Translations under genes and position numbers: made by a program
Assembly: GCA_008477525.1 (NCBI GenBank)
Contig: SPDT01000013.1
Span: forward strand, 853,501-917,500
Origin: Hypomyces perniciosus
Taxonomy: Eukaryota; Ascomycota; Sordariomycetes; Hypocreales; Hypocreaceae
DNA: 64,000 nucleotides
Direction of reading: 5' to 3'
Shown: piece by piece, positions 10,734 through 22,039 of the stretch
How positions within the stretch are numbered: the stretch's first letter is position 1
Layout of the letters: each line of letters starts with the position of its first letter
The notes under the pieces: model-generated
The model's input: only the letters and a program-made list of their open reading frames with translations
The model's database searches: none
What the model was told of the DNA's origin: nothing

Positions 10734-12124
10734 TGTGGCGGCTGGTTGGAGATGTCGGGCAAGTGTATGCAAGGCATGTCTGGGGTGGAATTGGGTTTGG
10801 GTGGTGAGAGTTTTGTGGCTTGGATATGTTCTTCTGTTTGACTTGCTTGAACAGCGATGAGTGTATGAACAAATTGGGAGTTTTGGAAAAAGGGGGGCGC
10901 AGTTGGAAGTGTTGGTTGATTGGGTATATGCATCTTTATCTGTGTCCTTGAACTTTATATTCTTGGACACACAGCGACTCTAGTAATATTAATTGTATAA
11001 ACACACATACTTTCTCTCTTGTTCTGTGATATTCCCTTGTCCCATAAAATACACTTCATGACCCTCATGGCCTTGCATGTGCTGTGAGGACACCCCCACG
11101 AGGAGATGGAGTCCCCAGCACATGCTGTATTAGGGAAGCTGTCTTACTCCGTGGGCCCGTTGCGTGCTATTCAATGAGACCCTACAGGGCGTCCTTCAAT
11201 TAAAAACATTACTGACACTGTGATTTCCAACTGCCATTCGTCATACACCTCGTCCCTTTTACTCTCCGGTCTCTTCTCCCTGCAACAAACGCCGCACCAC
11301 GCATCCTCCCTCTGTCAACACTACATTTCTCAAGCACCCTGATAATTAGGCATTGACGATTTTACGCATACTCAATGAATCGTGATTCTTTATTCCGAAA
11401 AGGACCGATTCCGTTGGTCTGTAGTCGCTTTGGCGTGAAGCGTGTCACACGTAAAAAGTTCCACCACCCATTGCGCACAGGAAGATTTGCCAACAATGCT
11501 AATAATCAGGAGCATCCAATTTGTGGTTCTTTTCTCTATCTAGAATTCCCCCTCCTCCTAGTCTGGCCATTACAACCATGTATTGGCCTCATGCCACATT
11601 GTCTTCAATCTTCTCAGTATCTTACCCAAATAGACGCTGACTAGTAACAAAATCACCTCCCACAGAAAAGATGTACTATTGCCGTCGCAAGCTTTGTGAG
11701 CTGACCGGCACTCCTCGCTTGCCTTGTTTTAGTCAAAGGCTAACGGCAAAGCCGGTGCGGCGCGGGCCCCAAGAAAACCGGCGTCCGGACGGGCCGGACC
11801 CGTGGCCCGCAGCTTGGACTCCGCTTGTCCGTCCCGTGCGGCGTGGGCTGAGGTCAAATGATTAGGAGAATGGCCCTAACATCTGTAGATGTCATAATAT
11901 AAGTGAGGTAGATCGTGTCTTCTGGAAGTATGTCAATTAGGGCATCAAGTATCTAGTGATTTGCAGCCCCAGGCGGCTCTTCCTTTGATGTTGATTATCT
12001 GATGATGACAAGGCATTCCCCATATTTGTCTTGGCTCCTGGTCCGATGGCACAATATTCCCGTGTTATTGCCTCATAATATTAGTACTTGTATTCAATAA
12101 AACCACACCCATCAACAAGGCACA
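10734..12124. other. Spacer without a supported gene
   Basis: Small open frames at 11375-11644 and 11671-11865 show no recognisable product. A GC-rich patch at about 11,745-11,855 (GGCGTCCGGACGGGCCGG) stands out from the AT-rich surroundings but has no clear identity. The GNAT gene promoter lies at the right end. Confidence 0.4.
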
Positions 12125-13355
12125 ATGAGACTTTTAAGAAAGATACTCACAATGTCTAGAGATGTTTTTTCGTCCTCTACGGTACCAGATAAACTGATCC
12201 AATTGCTTGTTGATGAGCTGCCGCACTCCCTACCGTTACTGCGACGTTTGCAATTCACAAAATTTGATAATGGTACAACTCCGCATGCTCTCATCGTCGT
12301 TGCTTCCGAGGTCGGGGGCCTCGGAGATGACTCTCGACGTCCAAAAGCCTTCACAGCTGCATACCTAGACTTTTCTGTCGATAATGAGACTCAAATGTAC
12401 CTGTACTCAACCCTTGAGCGTGACCAGGGCAGCGAGCGAGCTACCAAGGGCGAATACGAACGCCAAATTGCAAATGTCGTCCAGGAAATCATCCATCTTG
12501 GCAAGGAATATGGCAAAGAGGAGAAATCCACTAACCTCGACTGCGTTTTGCTGGGGAGCGTTCACTCAGAGGTGCGCTCCATCTTGGAAGACAAATTCGG
12601 CCGTATCTTGCCCAGGCCATCGGGCAATTTTGACAAATGGCTGTTCAGGATCGAGGAGCTTCCCGAGTTTGATGACTCTCTTCCCTTCGGCATGTATTGG
12701 GATACCGCTGCTCCTGATGACTGCCGCATTGTTGTGTCGCGAACAAGCATTCCTCGAGAAGTGTTCGTGTCTGCTCAACTTGGTTGATGGACATCATTTG
12801 GATCTAACACCGGCTTTTTGTAGTGAGGCTCTGGTCCGACTTCCGAACGTCATGATCAAGCTTGAAGATGACAAAGCGCCGATTGCGTGGGGCTTCCTCA
12901 GTATGTTCTCGCCAAAAAACAGGAGTTCGATCATTGCACAGCTACATCTAACTGGAAATTATAGGCATTGATGGCAGTATCATCAGCATACACTGCGAAG
13001 TAAGTGGTATTTAAGCTGTATACATGTCAATGAGGTATAGCAAGCTCACACATGCCCAACTAGCACGCGTATAGACGGAAAGGACTGGCTAAAAAGCTCG
13101 CGACGAAGCTGATTCGTGAGAATAATGCCAGATTTGGAAACGATGGATGGTGTTGCGCCGATGTGGCAGCCCATAATGAAGCTAGTCGAGCCATGTGTAA
13201 GGCCTTGAACGGAAAGCCAGATTGGATCGTCTCTTGGTAAGGAACAGAACCCAGATCATAATATTTGATTGGGGTAGACTGCTGACAGAAACGTTGGTAG
13301 GGTCTTTTTAGTCCTTGCTGAGCCGAAATCTCTCAAGAATCCTAGCAAAAATTGA
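12125..13355 (+). CDS. GNAT (FR47-like) acetyltransferase, 5 exons
   Basis: Exon 1 runs from 12125 to 12762 or 12768. Exon 2 is 12824-12900, exon 3 12965-12999, exon 4 13064-13236 and exon 5 13301-13355. The N-terminal ~210 residues are the long fungal-specific half. The spliced C-terminal half carries the acetyltransferase core: LPNVMIKLEDDKAPIAWGFL, then IDGSIISIHCE, then HAYRRKGLAKKLATKLI (the R-x-K-G-L-A acetyl-CoA-binding loop), then an ADVAAHNEASRAMCKALNGK helix. This order is that of the fungal FR47-like GNAT proteins of unknown substrate. The first donor is weak (GTTCGT or GTCTGC); phase 2 and the CTAAC branch site favour a cut at 12763 or 12769. If the last intron is not used, translation stops at 13240. 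No neighbour hints at the substrate. Confidence 0.7.
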
Positions 13356-13961
13356 GGTCGTTTATGTGACACGGAACTGGAACTTGAGAAGCACAGTAAA
13401 ACAGTCTGAATGGCCACTAAACCGCTTCAGATGGATTCCATGAGAGGTTAGTGAGATGTATATAGATACTTCTCACTTTAGAAGAATTTTCAGTCTTTCG
13501 ATCTTTTGAAGGCTTCGGAAAAGATGTTTTGATTCAACCACCATCTGACAGCGGCAACATCAGTTCGTCTGCACTTGCGAATATGGCATAGGATAGGAGA
13601 AGTTCAGATAGATGACGACTTTCCACTGCGAGGGATCCTCAAGACGTTGAAGCAAACAAATAAGAATGGAGAGGCTTCGCTTGGGAAAAAGCAGCTCCCC
13701 TTTGAATCTTACTTTGCTTAGTCATTTCATATATGGAGAGGACACTGTTCAGATGCACTGTATTTATCCCCCCAACAGGTGGGCACAGCCCGTCCTCAGT
13801 GACTTAGCCCACAGATGCAGCCGCTAATGAGTACAGTGCGAAAAACGCATACCTCAGTCGCCTCGCTGTTGCCTGGACTTCGATTCTTCAATTATTCTCA
13901 CAGCCTATGCAATATGAATTGAAGAAGTCTTTTGGCTTTCTGCGCACTTGATGGAACAGCT
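13356..13961. other. Spacer between the GNAT and Artemis-like genes
   Basis: I see no gene, RNA or repeat here; the right end should hold the promoter of the Artemis-like gene. Confidence 0.4.
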
Positions 13962-16346
13962 ATGTCTACGTTCAATGGCCTCGTCTCCGAGTTTCCTGAC
14001 ATTAAAAGTAAGTGCTTCATGATTCCAGCACTCACAAGTCAGTCGTTAATCTGGAAGCAGTCGACTTCTTCCGACACCATGTCGATGCGAAACCACCGCT
14101 TGCCTGCTTCCTCAGTCATGTCCATAGCGATCATCTCGCTGGTCTTGAATCCTTTCGATCTCCCTTGTAAGCTTCTCTGCAAAATGCTTCCTATCCATGT
14201 GCTGTGTTGACTCAAGTATGTAGTATCTACTGCTCTGCAGCAACAAGGGAAATCTTACTCCGTTTGGAGAGATATCCATGTCGCATCAATTATGCAAAGG
14301 GCGTTCTCGAAGCCAGGCAGCAAACTTACAGACATCTGAGCAAAGTGGTGGTGCGTATCCATGACTTAAGATGGCCAAGGGTTCCGATCGACTAAAGCAG
14401 GGAACAGAAGTCTTTGCCGCTTGAGGCTCCAACGACCCTGGAGCTTCAGCCTGGACAATGTATTCAAGTAACTTTGTTTGATGCTAATCATTGTCCTGGG
14501 GCTGTTATGTTCTGTGGGTCTCTCTTCTCTCATTCTGCCCACTGGGCAACTGTTCACAGACGCTCACTCTTGTGTAGTGATTGAAGGAGACGGGAAAGCG
14601 ATCCTTTACACCGGAGACGTGCGATGTGAACCTTGGTTCGTCAATGCCATCTCGCGAAACCCAACCCTCATCGAGTATACCTGTGGCATCAAGACACTAG
14701 ACAAGATATACCTAGACACCTCGTTCATCGAGAACGTCCCGTTTCAGACGAAAGCTGAAGGCATCACAGAGTTGCTTCGTCAAGTTTCTCGATACCCGAA
14801 AGACACTGTTTTCTATATCCAGTCTTGGACATATGGATATGAGGAGGTTTGGCTTGCTTTGTCCAAGGCATTGCAATCACCAGTAAGTCGTTTGAGTTTT
14901 GGGAAGCATCTAAGAAAAATATCTGATCATCCAAGATTCACGTCGATGACTACAAGCTTCGGATCTACAACTCCCTGAGAGTGCGGTCGTCAGAAAATCG
15001 ATTCAGCGCTGATGTGCATCTGACAACGGCGGCAGCCGCCCTCACCGGCTATATGTGTGGCAATTCCTTTCAACCTGGCTGCCTGACTTCCGATCAAAAC
15101 GTCCGACTGCATAGTTGTGAGAGCGGCAATATGTGCACCATCGCCCAGCGCCCGTCTGTTGTCAGAATCCAACCTATTGTTGCACGTCTTCCAAGCGGCG
15201 AATCTATCCATGAAGCCGGAATAGGAGGCGGTGGTGAGGACTTGGAACGAGATGTAGAGTTGGGTATCCTAACTCAAGATGACCTCCATGTCCTGTTGAA
15301 GATGTCGGCTACGCCCCCCTTGCTTCACAGGTTTGTAGCGCACTAATTCGCCGAGTAGGCTATACACTTCCCCCGACGTAACGGAGGAGACACGCAATGA
15401 ATGCATGAAGCTCCTTACGGATGCGGTTACCAGCCGTCGTAACCTCCCACTGAACATCGGCATATCCACCTTTGAGAAAACTCACTCAGCAAATCTCGAG
15501 AAGATGATCCTCTCGATCGCGAAGAAGTCCTCAGCATCTCGTGAGCCTACTGCAACAGAGCTACCGAATGTCATTCGATTTCCGTATTCGCGACACTCCC
15601 CTTATCCCGAGCTTTGCCATCTAGTCGATACCTTCAAGCCAAGGGATGTTTGGCCTTGCACAGTTAGTCCGGAGCATTGGCTAAAGGCTGGTGGGTTCGC
15701 CTCACGACTGGAGTTTGGTATGGCCTCCGCGAAAACTAATATGTCCTTGGCAGGTATCACCATCCAGTCGCTTTTCGGAAAATACTGCTCAGGTCAAACA
15801 TTCGCCCATGATGTTATAATGGAAGCACTCGTAGAGCAAAAAGCCAAGCAACCCCACCAAAGCCAACAAGACTCTCAAGCTACAGAGAGTTGTGTCTCCA
15901 GATTGGCCTCACCCGTGGCGGATGCAGTAGCAACGAACCAACCGCGATCGAGACCTCCAAGCTCCACTTTAGACGATGCGATCGCCCATCAAGAATCATA
16001 TGGCGTGTTCCCAGATACGGAGTCCAGACATCTTGGCATAGATTGCACATTAGGAGTGACAGAATGCGCCAGACTCAAGGCTGCCCCGATCCAAGAGTCT
16101 GACGGAACAATGGTGGTCGCACAAAAACGCGCATTCGACGAGTTTATAGACGATAGTGACGTGGAAGATGCGGGTGACTCTCAGCAAACCAACAGTTCCT
16201 TCACCTCAGCCCTGTCGATGCGCCATTCGCTGGCGCGTCATGAGGCCTATGAGCGGATGCTTCAAAATGCTCAAGGCCTAGCGTGGAATCCCATTGAACT
16301 CATATCGACGGACTGTAACCACGGGACCATGGAGCAGGAGTTGTGA
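13962..16346 (+). CDS. Artemis/SNM1-type metallo-beta-lactamase DNA repair nuclease
   Basis: Exons by phase and family fit are 13962-14007, 14061-14166, 14224-14350, 14408-14513, 14578-14882, from 14936 to about 15330, from about 15359 to 15690, and 15754-16346, giving about 669 residues. The metallo-beta-lactamase motif HVHSDH (His35, His37, Asp39, His40) is complete. LFDANHCPGAVMFLIE and LYTGDVRCEPW supply later metal-binding positions, followed by the beta-CASP part with LDKIYLDTSF and IHVDDYK. The domain begins at the N-terminus with no UBZ finger, which fits Artemis-like rather than Pso2-like members; such enzymes open hairpins and trim DNA ends. The stretch 15,290-15,400 is a problem: the frame changes. 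A 28-nt GT...AG segment (15331-15358, with CTAAT) would restore it, but a frameshift is equally possible. The tail from ~480 is polar and unconserved. Confidence 0.75.
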
Positions 16347-17126
16347 TTATTTTGGGAAGGGAGAGATAATACGGAGTACGGTCAATATATTCATCCGGTG
16401 TCTGAGGTATATGAGATCTGAGACATCTCATATGGAATCATGTTCGATGGAGAGATACGGCAATACGAAGTACGAGGAGGTGGATCTCGGCGTCTTCACT
16501 TGCCCTGTCGGATCGACTTTTCCGCATTGCCGAAGTCAACGTGCAATGATTCTTCTCCAATCATCACGGGGCTATTAGGAGTACTAACACTAATAGTCCG
16601 AGTACTACTAGTACTACTCCGTACTATTGCTCCTGCTATATGTGATCTCACCACCATGAGAATGGAGTACAACTAAAAATATTCCAAATCAAAACGAAAT
16701 CCTCGGGTTTGAGAGAATCTATCTATAACTTCCTCGATCCTGGTAGTACTTGATGCTACCCGAGCAACTGAGGCCCGGATCGAGATTGCTCTGCTAGCTG
16801 AGACCAGGCTATGCACCTGTTTCGTCATACCTACTACTAGGTGTGGTATGTAATTACTCCGAACCTGTGGATGTGTTCGATGTATGTATGTACGAAGTAC
16901 GAAGTACGGAGTACTCTATATGGTATTTCGTGGGAACCCCTCCCTTCTTCTGACGGAATGTCTGTCCTCGAGAATATTATTCAATCCACGCCATATCTTG
17001 CTCTCGATTCGTTCACTTGAGCGGCCCGCCTGTGCCATCTCAGCCACAATAGCAGCTGGTGACCAAGTTGACGTGCGAAAAGCAGATCGTGAGGAAAGCA
17101 GATCGTGAGGATATCGCTGCCACAAC
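16347..17126. other. Spacer rich in TACGGAGTA-like units
   Basis: No gene. It holds three exact copies of the 9-mer TACGGAGTA/TACTCCGTA and near copies in runs (TACGAAGTACGAAGTACGG at ~16,890-16,910; AGTACTACTAGTACTACTCC at 16,601-16,620). The P450 promoter must lie in the last few hundred bases. Confidence 0.45.
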
Positions 17127-18908
17127 ATGGCTCTCCCCGAGCTGCTGGGGTCTTTGACCTCAACGCAAATATGGGGGTTTGGCGTCTTTTTCTTCGTTGC
17201 CTCCTTTGTCGTCGATTTCTTCAGTTATCCCCGATATCCTGAGCAGATTCCAATGGTAGGTAAAGGCCGAGGGGCCTGGAATATGCTGTTGGATAGCTTT
17301 CTCTACATTCCCCGGTCCTATCACTGGATCTCCGATGGCTACACCAAGGTGAGTATTGGCATTTGCCGTCACTGTCTGCTGGGTTACTGATGTCTTCTCA
17401 GTATGGCAAAAAGGACCTGCCCTTCATTGCACCAACACCGCTGTCCCGACCACCAGACGTTGTTATGCCTCGATCTCAGATCCCCTGGTTGATGGACCAG
17501 CCCGACAATGTCGTCTCCACCCTTCACGCTCACAACGCAATCCTGTACTCTGAATACAACTTCCTCGGCCGGCGCCTGGCCTATGACGGGTTTCCTCATC
17601 GCGTTATGCAAAAGGCTTTGCCGCGCCACGTCTCAACTATCCTCGCGGATATCGAAGACGAGATGGATCATAGTGTAGACCAATGTCTTGGGGATGACAC
17701 AGAGAACTGGAAATCGGTCAACATATGGGGCATGTGGCTGGAGATTGTGCCCCATGTCACCAACAGGATGCTGGTTGGGCCCAAGTTTTGCCGCGACAAG
17801 AAATTCGTCAATGGCATGGTTAGTTTCGCAGAGGATGTTATACGCAACAACTTCCTCCTCGAGGTGATCCCCAAAGTCCTTCACCCTATCTTTGGGAGGC
17901 TTGTTACCATCCCCAACTACCTTCACTGGCGCTCTGCCAGTTCTCGGATCCTACCAATGATCAAGGAACGGCTCGACTCTATGACGAAAAGGGCCTCTGG
18001 GGATTCTGAATTCAAGGACTATGTCCCACCTGAGGACTTCATCACCTGGGCAATCCGAGCTGCGATAGCTGAAGGAAGCACCTTCGAGCTGGACCCAGTC
18101 ATTCTCTCCAAGCGCATCCTGCCTATCCAGTTTGCTGCCATCCACACAACTGTCCTGACTGGCCTGCTGTGGATGGTTGACCTGTTATCCACAGACCCCG
18201 AAACCGGCATTCTAGATACCCTTCGTCAAGAGATCCACGCTCACAAGCCCAAATCCGGCCCTTGGTCCAAGGCTGCGTTGGCGAATCTCATCCGCATCGA
18301 TTCTTCCATCCGCGAGTCTCAACGCTTTAGCAACTTTGCCACCACTCTCATCGAGCGCATGGTCGTTGCCGAGAATGGCTTGCACAACCCGGAGTTGGGC
18401 TGGACCCTGCCCAAGGGCAGCTTCATGACTGTCAATCTGCAAGGAACGCATCACGACGAGGAGTTGTATGAGAATCCTGATGAGTATGACGCGCTGAGAT
18501 ACTCTCGGGCCAGAGAAGCCTGGGACGCAATGTCGGATGAGGAGAAGCAGAGCAATCCCGATGAGGGAACGCGTATAAGGGGTCTTGGAATGGTGACGAC
18601 GAGTCCTCGACATCTTGCCTTTGGCCATGGACGGCATTCTTGGTAAGTATTGAACTGATGCCTTTATTCGAACACCACCCCTGTTATTTCTACCTTATCG
18701 CTGCACCATTGGTATTTGTGCTAACAGAACCGATAGCCCCGGGCGGTTCTTCGTCTCATATGAACTCAAGCTCTTCCTAGTCAACCTGCTCCTCAACTAC
18801 GACGTCAGATTGGTTGGCAAGCGACCCGAGAAGAAGTGGCTGGGCAGTAGCCTTATCCCTCCCCTGAAGCAGACGATGGAGGTTCGCCGGAGAAAAACGA
18901 ATGTCTGA
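17127..18908 (+). CDS. Cytochrome P450, ent-kaurene-oxidase-like
   Basis: Exons 17127-17348, 17402-18642 and 18737-18908 encode 544 residues. Introns are GTGAGT...CAG (53 nt) and GTAAGT...TAG (94 nt). An N-terminal membrane anchor spans residues ~13-33 (IWGFGVFFFVASFVVDFF). The K-helix ExxR lies in IRESQRF at ~378. The haem loop FGHGRHSCPGR has its Cys ligand at residue 488; the second intron splits that Cys codon (TG/C). The substrate-recognition region has IQFAAIHTT in place of the usual AGxxTT I-helix motif, as in ent-kaurene-oxidase-like fungal P450s (gibberellin P450-4 type), where the acidic residue is also often lost. The substrate is unknown, and no terpene cyclase or other biosynthetic gene lies nearby, so it is an orphan P450 in this window. 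Confidence 0.9.
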
Positions 18909-19114
18909 AATGCCTGTCTTGGAGTTGTAAGCAAACGGATGGAAATGAGAAGCAACGAGGGAAACACTCTTTTATGTAGAAATTTACAAGTCAATAACAT
19001 GATAGCTTGCGGTTAACGATTTCACCACGGTCAGCTGTAGATAATAGGTAGCAGCATATCCAACCATTGTCATCTCTTTTCCTTACCCTCTTTTGATATG
19101 TATGCTTTCATTAT

Positions 19115-21514
19115 TTACAGGTTCATACCCAGGAGTCCATCTCCCCCAAGAAATAATCCTCCAGCCGAATCTTTCTCCCTATCCTTCAATAAAGCTCCCA
19201 CATCTACCCTGCCACCCGTGATATACCGCTCGCTCACGCCCAGATTCACCCTCTTACTCAGCTCCTCACGAAGCTGTGCGCGCAGCACTCCCATCTCCGC
19301 CTTGCTCAACTGCCGGGCTTCCTTTTCCTTCTTCTTGCGCCCGCCTCCCCGGCCACCCCAGTTCCCTGGCTCACTGGCCTCAAACTCTTCCGCGTCGTAG
19401 TCTACGCCTAGTTCCTCGGCGGCGTTGCGCAGCCATGTGTCCTCACTGTGGCCTTTCTCCTTGGCGAGCACGGCATCGGCGAGTTTCTTGGCCAGGTCGA
19501 CGCGGGGCTTAAGGCGGGAGGCGATTTTGCGGTCGATGGATAGTGTCTCGATGAAGTGTTCACGTTTGCCGCCGCGCTCGGCGTGGACCTTGCCAGCAAG
19601 GCGACGCGTGGGGAGCACTTCGTCTGGGGAGCACAGAAGGACACTGACACCTGAGCGGTCGCCACGGGCTGTTCGACCAGAGCGGTGGATGTAAGTATCT
19701 GCGGCGCGAGGTACGTGGTAGTGCAAGACCTGATCGACCTCTTTGATATCGAGTCCACGAGCGGCCACATCGGTTGCGACGAGGATGGAGTTGCGCGCAG
19801 CGGCGAATCGCTCGATGGATCGGAGACGAGCCTTCTGAGCCATCTGGGAATGCAGGGGGAGAACTGATGAAAGGCCGAGGTTCTGAAGAAGGGGGGCGAG
19901 ACGGCGGACGGCGGAGATGGAGTTGGTGAAAACAAGGGTGCGACGACCCGGGTTGAGAACAAGAACAGTGTAGAGATAGAGATCCTAATGAGAATACGTT
20001 AAAGGGGGTTCATCGCTGACTGGCCGATAACTGCTTACCTTTTCCATAGCACCACACTCGATCAATCCCTCACGCAGGCCGTCAGCCATCTGGGTTACTG
20101 GATTGACATCAATGAACTTGGGTTGCTGACGGAACTTGAGGCACTTCATAAGGTACTCCATCTTCTCCGCGTCACTCCCTGCTGCTGCCTTGGATCCCTT
20201 CCCTCGACTAGCCAGCTTGGATTGCAAGTTCTTGTCAAACGTGGCGGAGAAGACGAGTGTTTGCCGGGGGGGCAAGTCATCATCCTCATCTTCATCAGCC
20301 TCTGGATCACGCCGGTCCAGAGCGCCGATGATGTCCTCAGCCTCTTTGAATTGCCCAGCTTTGAAGAGTCGATCGGCCTCGTCAACGACCAAGAAGTTAA
20401 TCCGAGTAAAGGAATCCTGTAGTTTCATGTCGCCGTCGAGCACTTCCCAGAGTCGTCCTGGAGTGCCGATGACAATATCGGCCTTCTCCAACTGTCGCTG
20501 CTGTTTGTGGACGCTAAGACCACCTGTGACAGTACAGACGTAGGGCGCCGTGGGCAGTCCATCACACAGAGCCTTGAGATGGTCGGCCAATTGCTTCGCC
20601 AGTTCTCTCGTCGGGCTGAGGACCACAGCCATAGGGCCCTTGCGCTCAGCATTCTCTTTGCCCTCATGCCGCTCCAGCCACTTCTCCACAATGGGAATGC
20701 CAAATGCCAGCGTCTTTCCAGATCCCGTTTGGGCCTTGCCGATCACGTCCTCTCCCGTGATAATCTCGGGAATGGTCTTCTTCTGAATCGTCGTCGGCTT
20801 CGAGAATCCAAGCTTCGCAATCGCTGACATGATGGGCGGCGACAGGTTCAGCTCCAACCAAGCCGCCATGTCTGTTTCTTCGTCTTCGGAGCCGTCCACG
20901 GCCAAGAGCGCGTCAAAGGAGTTGCCCTGCTGTTGCTGTGAAGAGGGCTTTTGTAGCTCTTCGTCGGCCGTCGCCAGCTTGTCGTTCCGAGCTTTGAGCT
21001 GCTTCTTCTTCCCGTCTGCCTTTTTATCCGATTTGTCTTGCTTTTTGCTTTTGCCTGCAGCTTTCTCTTCGCGCTTCTCGCTCGCCACGCCATCTTCATT
21101 ACCGCCAGCTTCGCCGGAATCGACATCCTCGCCCTCCACAGCCTCGTCGCCAAACCCTTCAAAAGACTCGTCCCCGGCATTTTCTTCTTCTTCTTCTTCT
21201 TGATCTTGGTTCTCGGATCGTGTATCGTTGTTGTCGTCGTTCTGCTGCTGCTGCTGCTCTGCTACTAGAAACTGCACTGTTCCCCCATTCCTCACCACAT
21301 CCACACCCTCAATGACCTCAAGCCCTCCAAAATCCTCTCCGACAGATTTCCAAGCAAGCGAAGTAGCGTCTACCGCACGGCGCGCAATCTTCGACTTGTT
21401 GTTGGTCTTTGGGTTTTTTGATGACTTTGTCGAGGAATTCTTGTTGCGCTTCGACGGAGCCGATCCCGATCCGGCTGTGGCCTGAAGCTTGCGCTTCTTT
21501 GAAGGGGGGACCAT
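19115..21514 (-). CDS. mak5: ATP-dependent RNA helicase Mak5 (DEAD-box)
   Basis: Exons 21514-20039 and 19984-19115 with one intron (GTAAGC...TAG, 54 nt) give 781 residues, close to yeast Mak5 (773). The first ~215 residues are Lys-rich then Glu/Asp-rich, as expected of a nucleolar protein; SLAWKSVGEDFGGLEVIEGV at ~52-71 is characteristic of Mak5. The helicase core is complete: Q motif at ~236-248, AQTGSGKT at 261-268, PTREL, TPGRL, DEAD at 378-381, SAT at ~423, then LVFTNS, ATDVAARGLD and HRSGRTAR at ~590. An acidic insert (EADEDEDDD) sits before SAT. The C-terminus has GNWGGRGGGRKKK. Known role: 60S ribosomal subunit maturation. It is convergent with the P450 (206 bp between stops) and tandem with the TPR gene. 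Confidence 0.93.
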
Positions 21515-22039
21515 TGAAATCGACTGTTATTACAGGCTCTGTAGCGCCTGGTCCTTTCTGTTTTATAGTGCTTCCGTGGTGTGTCCGTCTGGATTTGTAA
21601 GTGATTTATGGTATGACAGTGGAAAAGTTGCGAGATGTCGGACTCGAACTTTTTTTTTCTCCGATTTGCTCCACCGGCGTTATCAGATGCCGATCCGCCG
21701 ACCATACATACTACTAATAATACATAGACGTGCGGCATGGCTTACAGACAAGATAACCACTCTAAAAGAGACATAAACAGATATCATGGAATAGTGGAAT
21801 GGAATAGATATGCCATTTCCAATATTAAAAGGGAAAAAAGAAAAATCCTTGACTATAATGTGTGTGCCATGCTAAAAGTACAGCAATAATCCCTCCAAAC
21901 ATCTCCCATAGCCATTTTAAATGTCTTCCCACCTCCTCGTCGCATAATTAGATTCGAATACAGACCCCTCTCCCTTCATTATACATTGCAAATGTTATGC
22001 TTCTGAGGATCCGTCCTTTCCTTTCCCAATATCCCTTGC
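21515..22039. other. Promoter of mak5 and 3' region of the TPR gene
   Basis: 525 bp without a gene. It should hold the mak5 promoter and the downstream region of the Mlp1/TPR gene. Confidence 0.5.

Noticed and set aside
10090..10860. 256-codon open frame through the CA repeat, plus strand
   Set aside because: It is open only because the microsatellite lacks stops; the real gene (10449-10733) is in another frame with a strong start.
21625..21705. tRNA-like sequence, minus strand (TTCGAGTCCGA arm and CTGATAA loop)
   Set aside because: The T-arm is split by a run of A and no matching acceptor stem lies upstream, so no cloverleaf forms.
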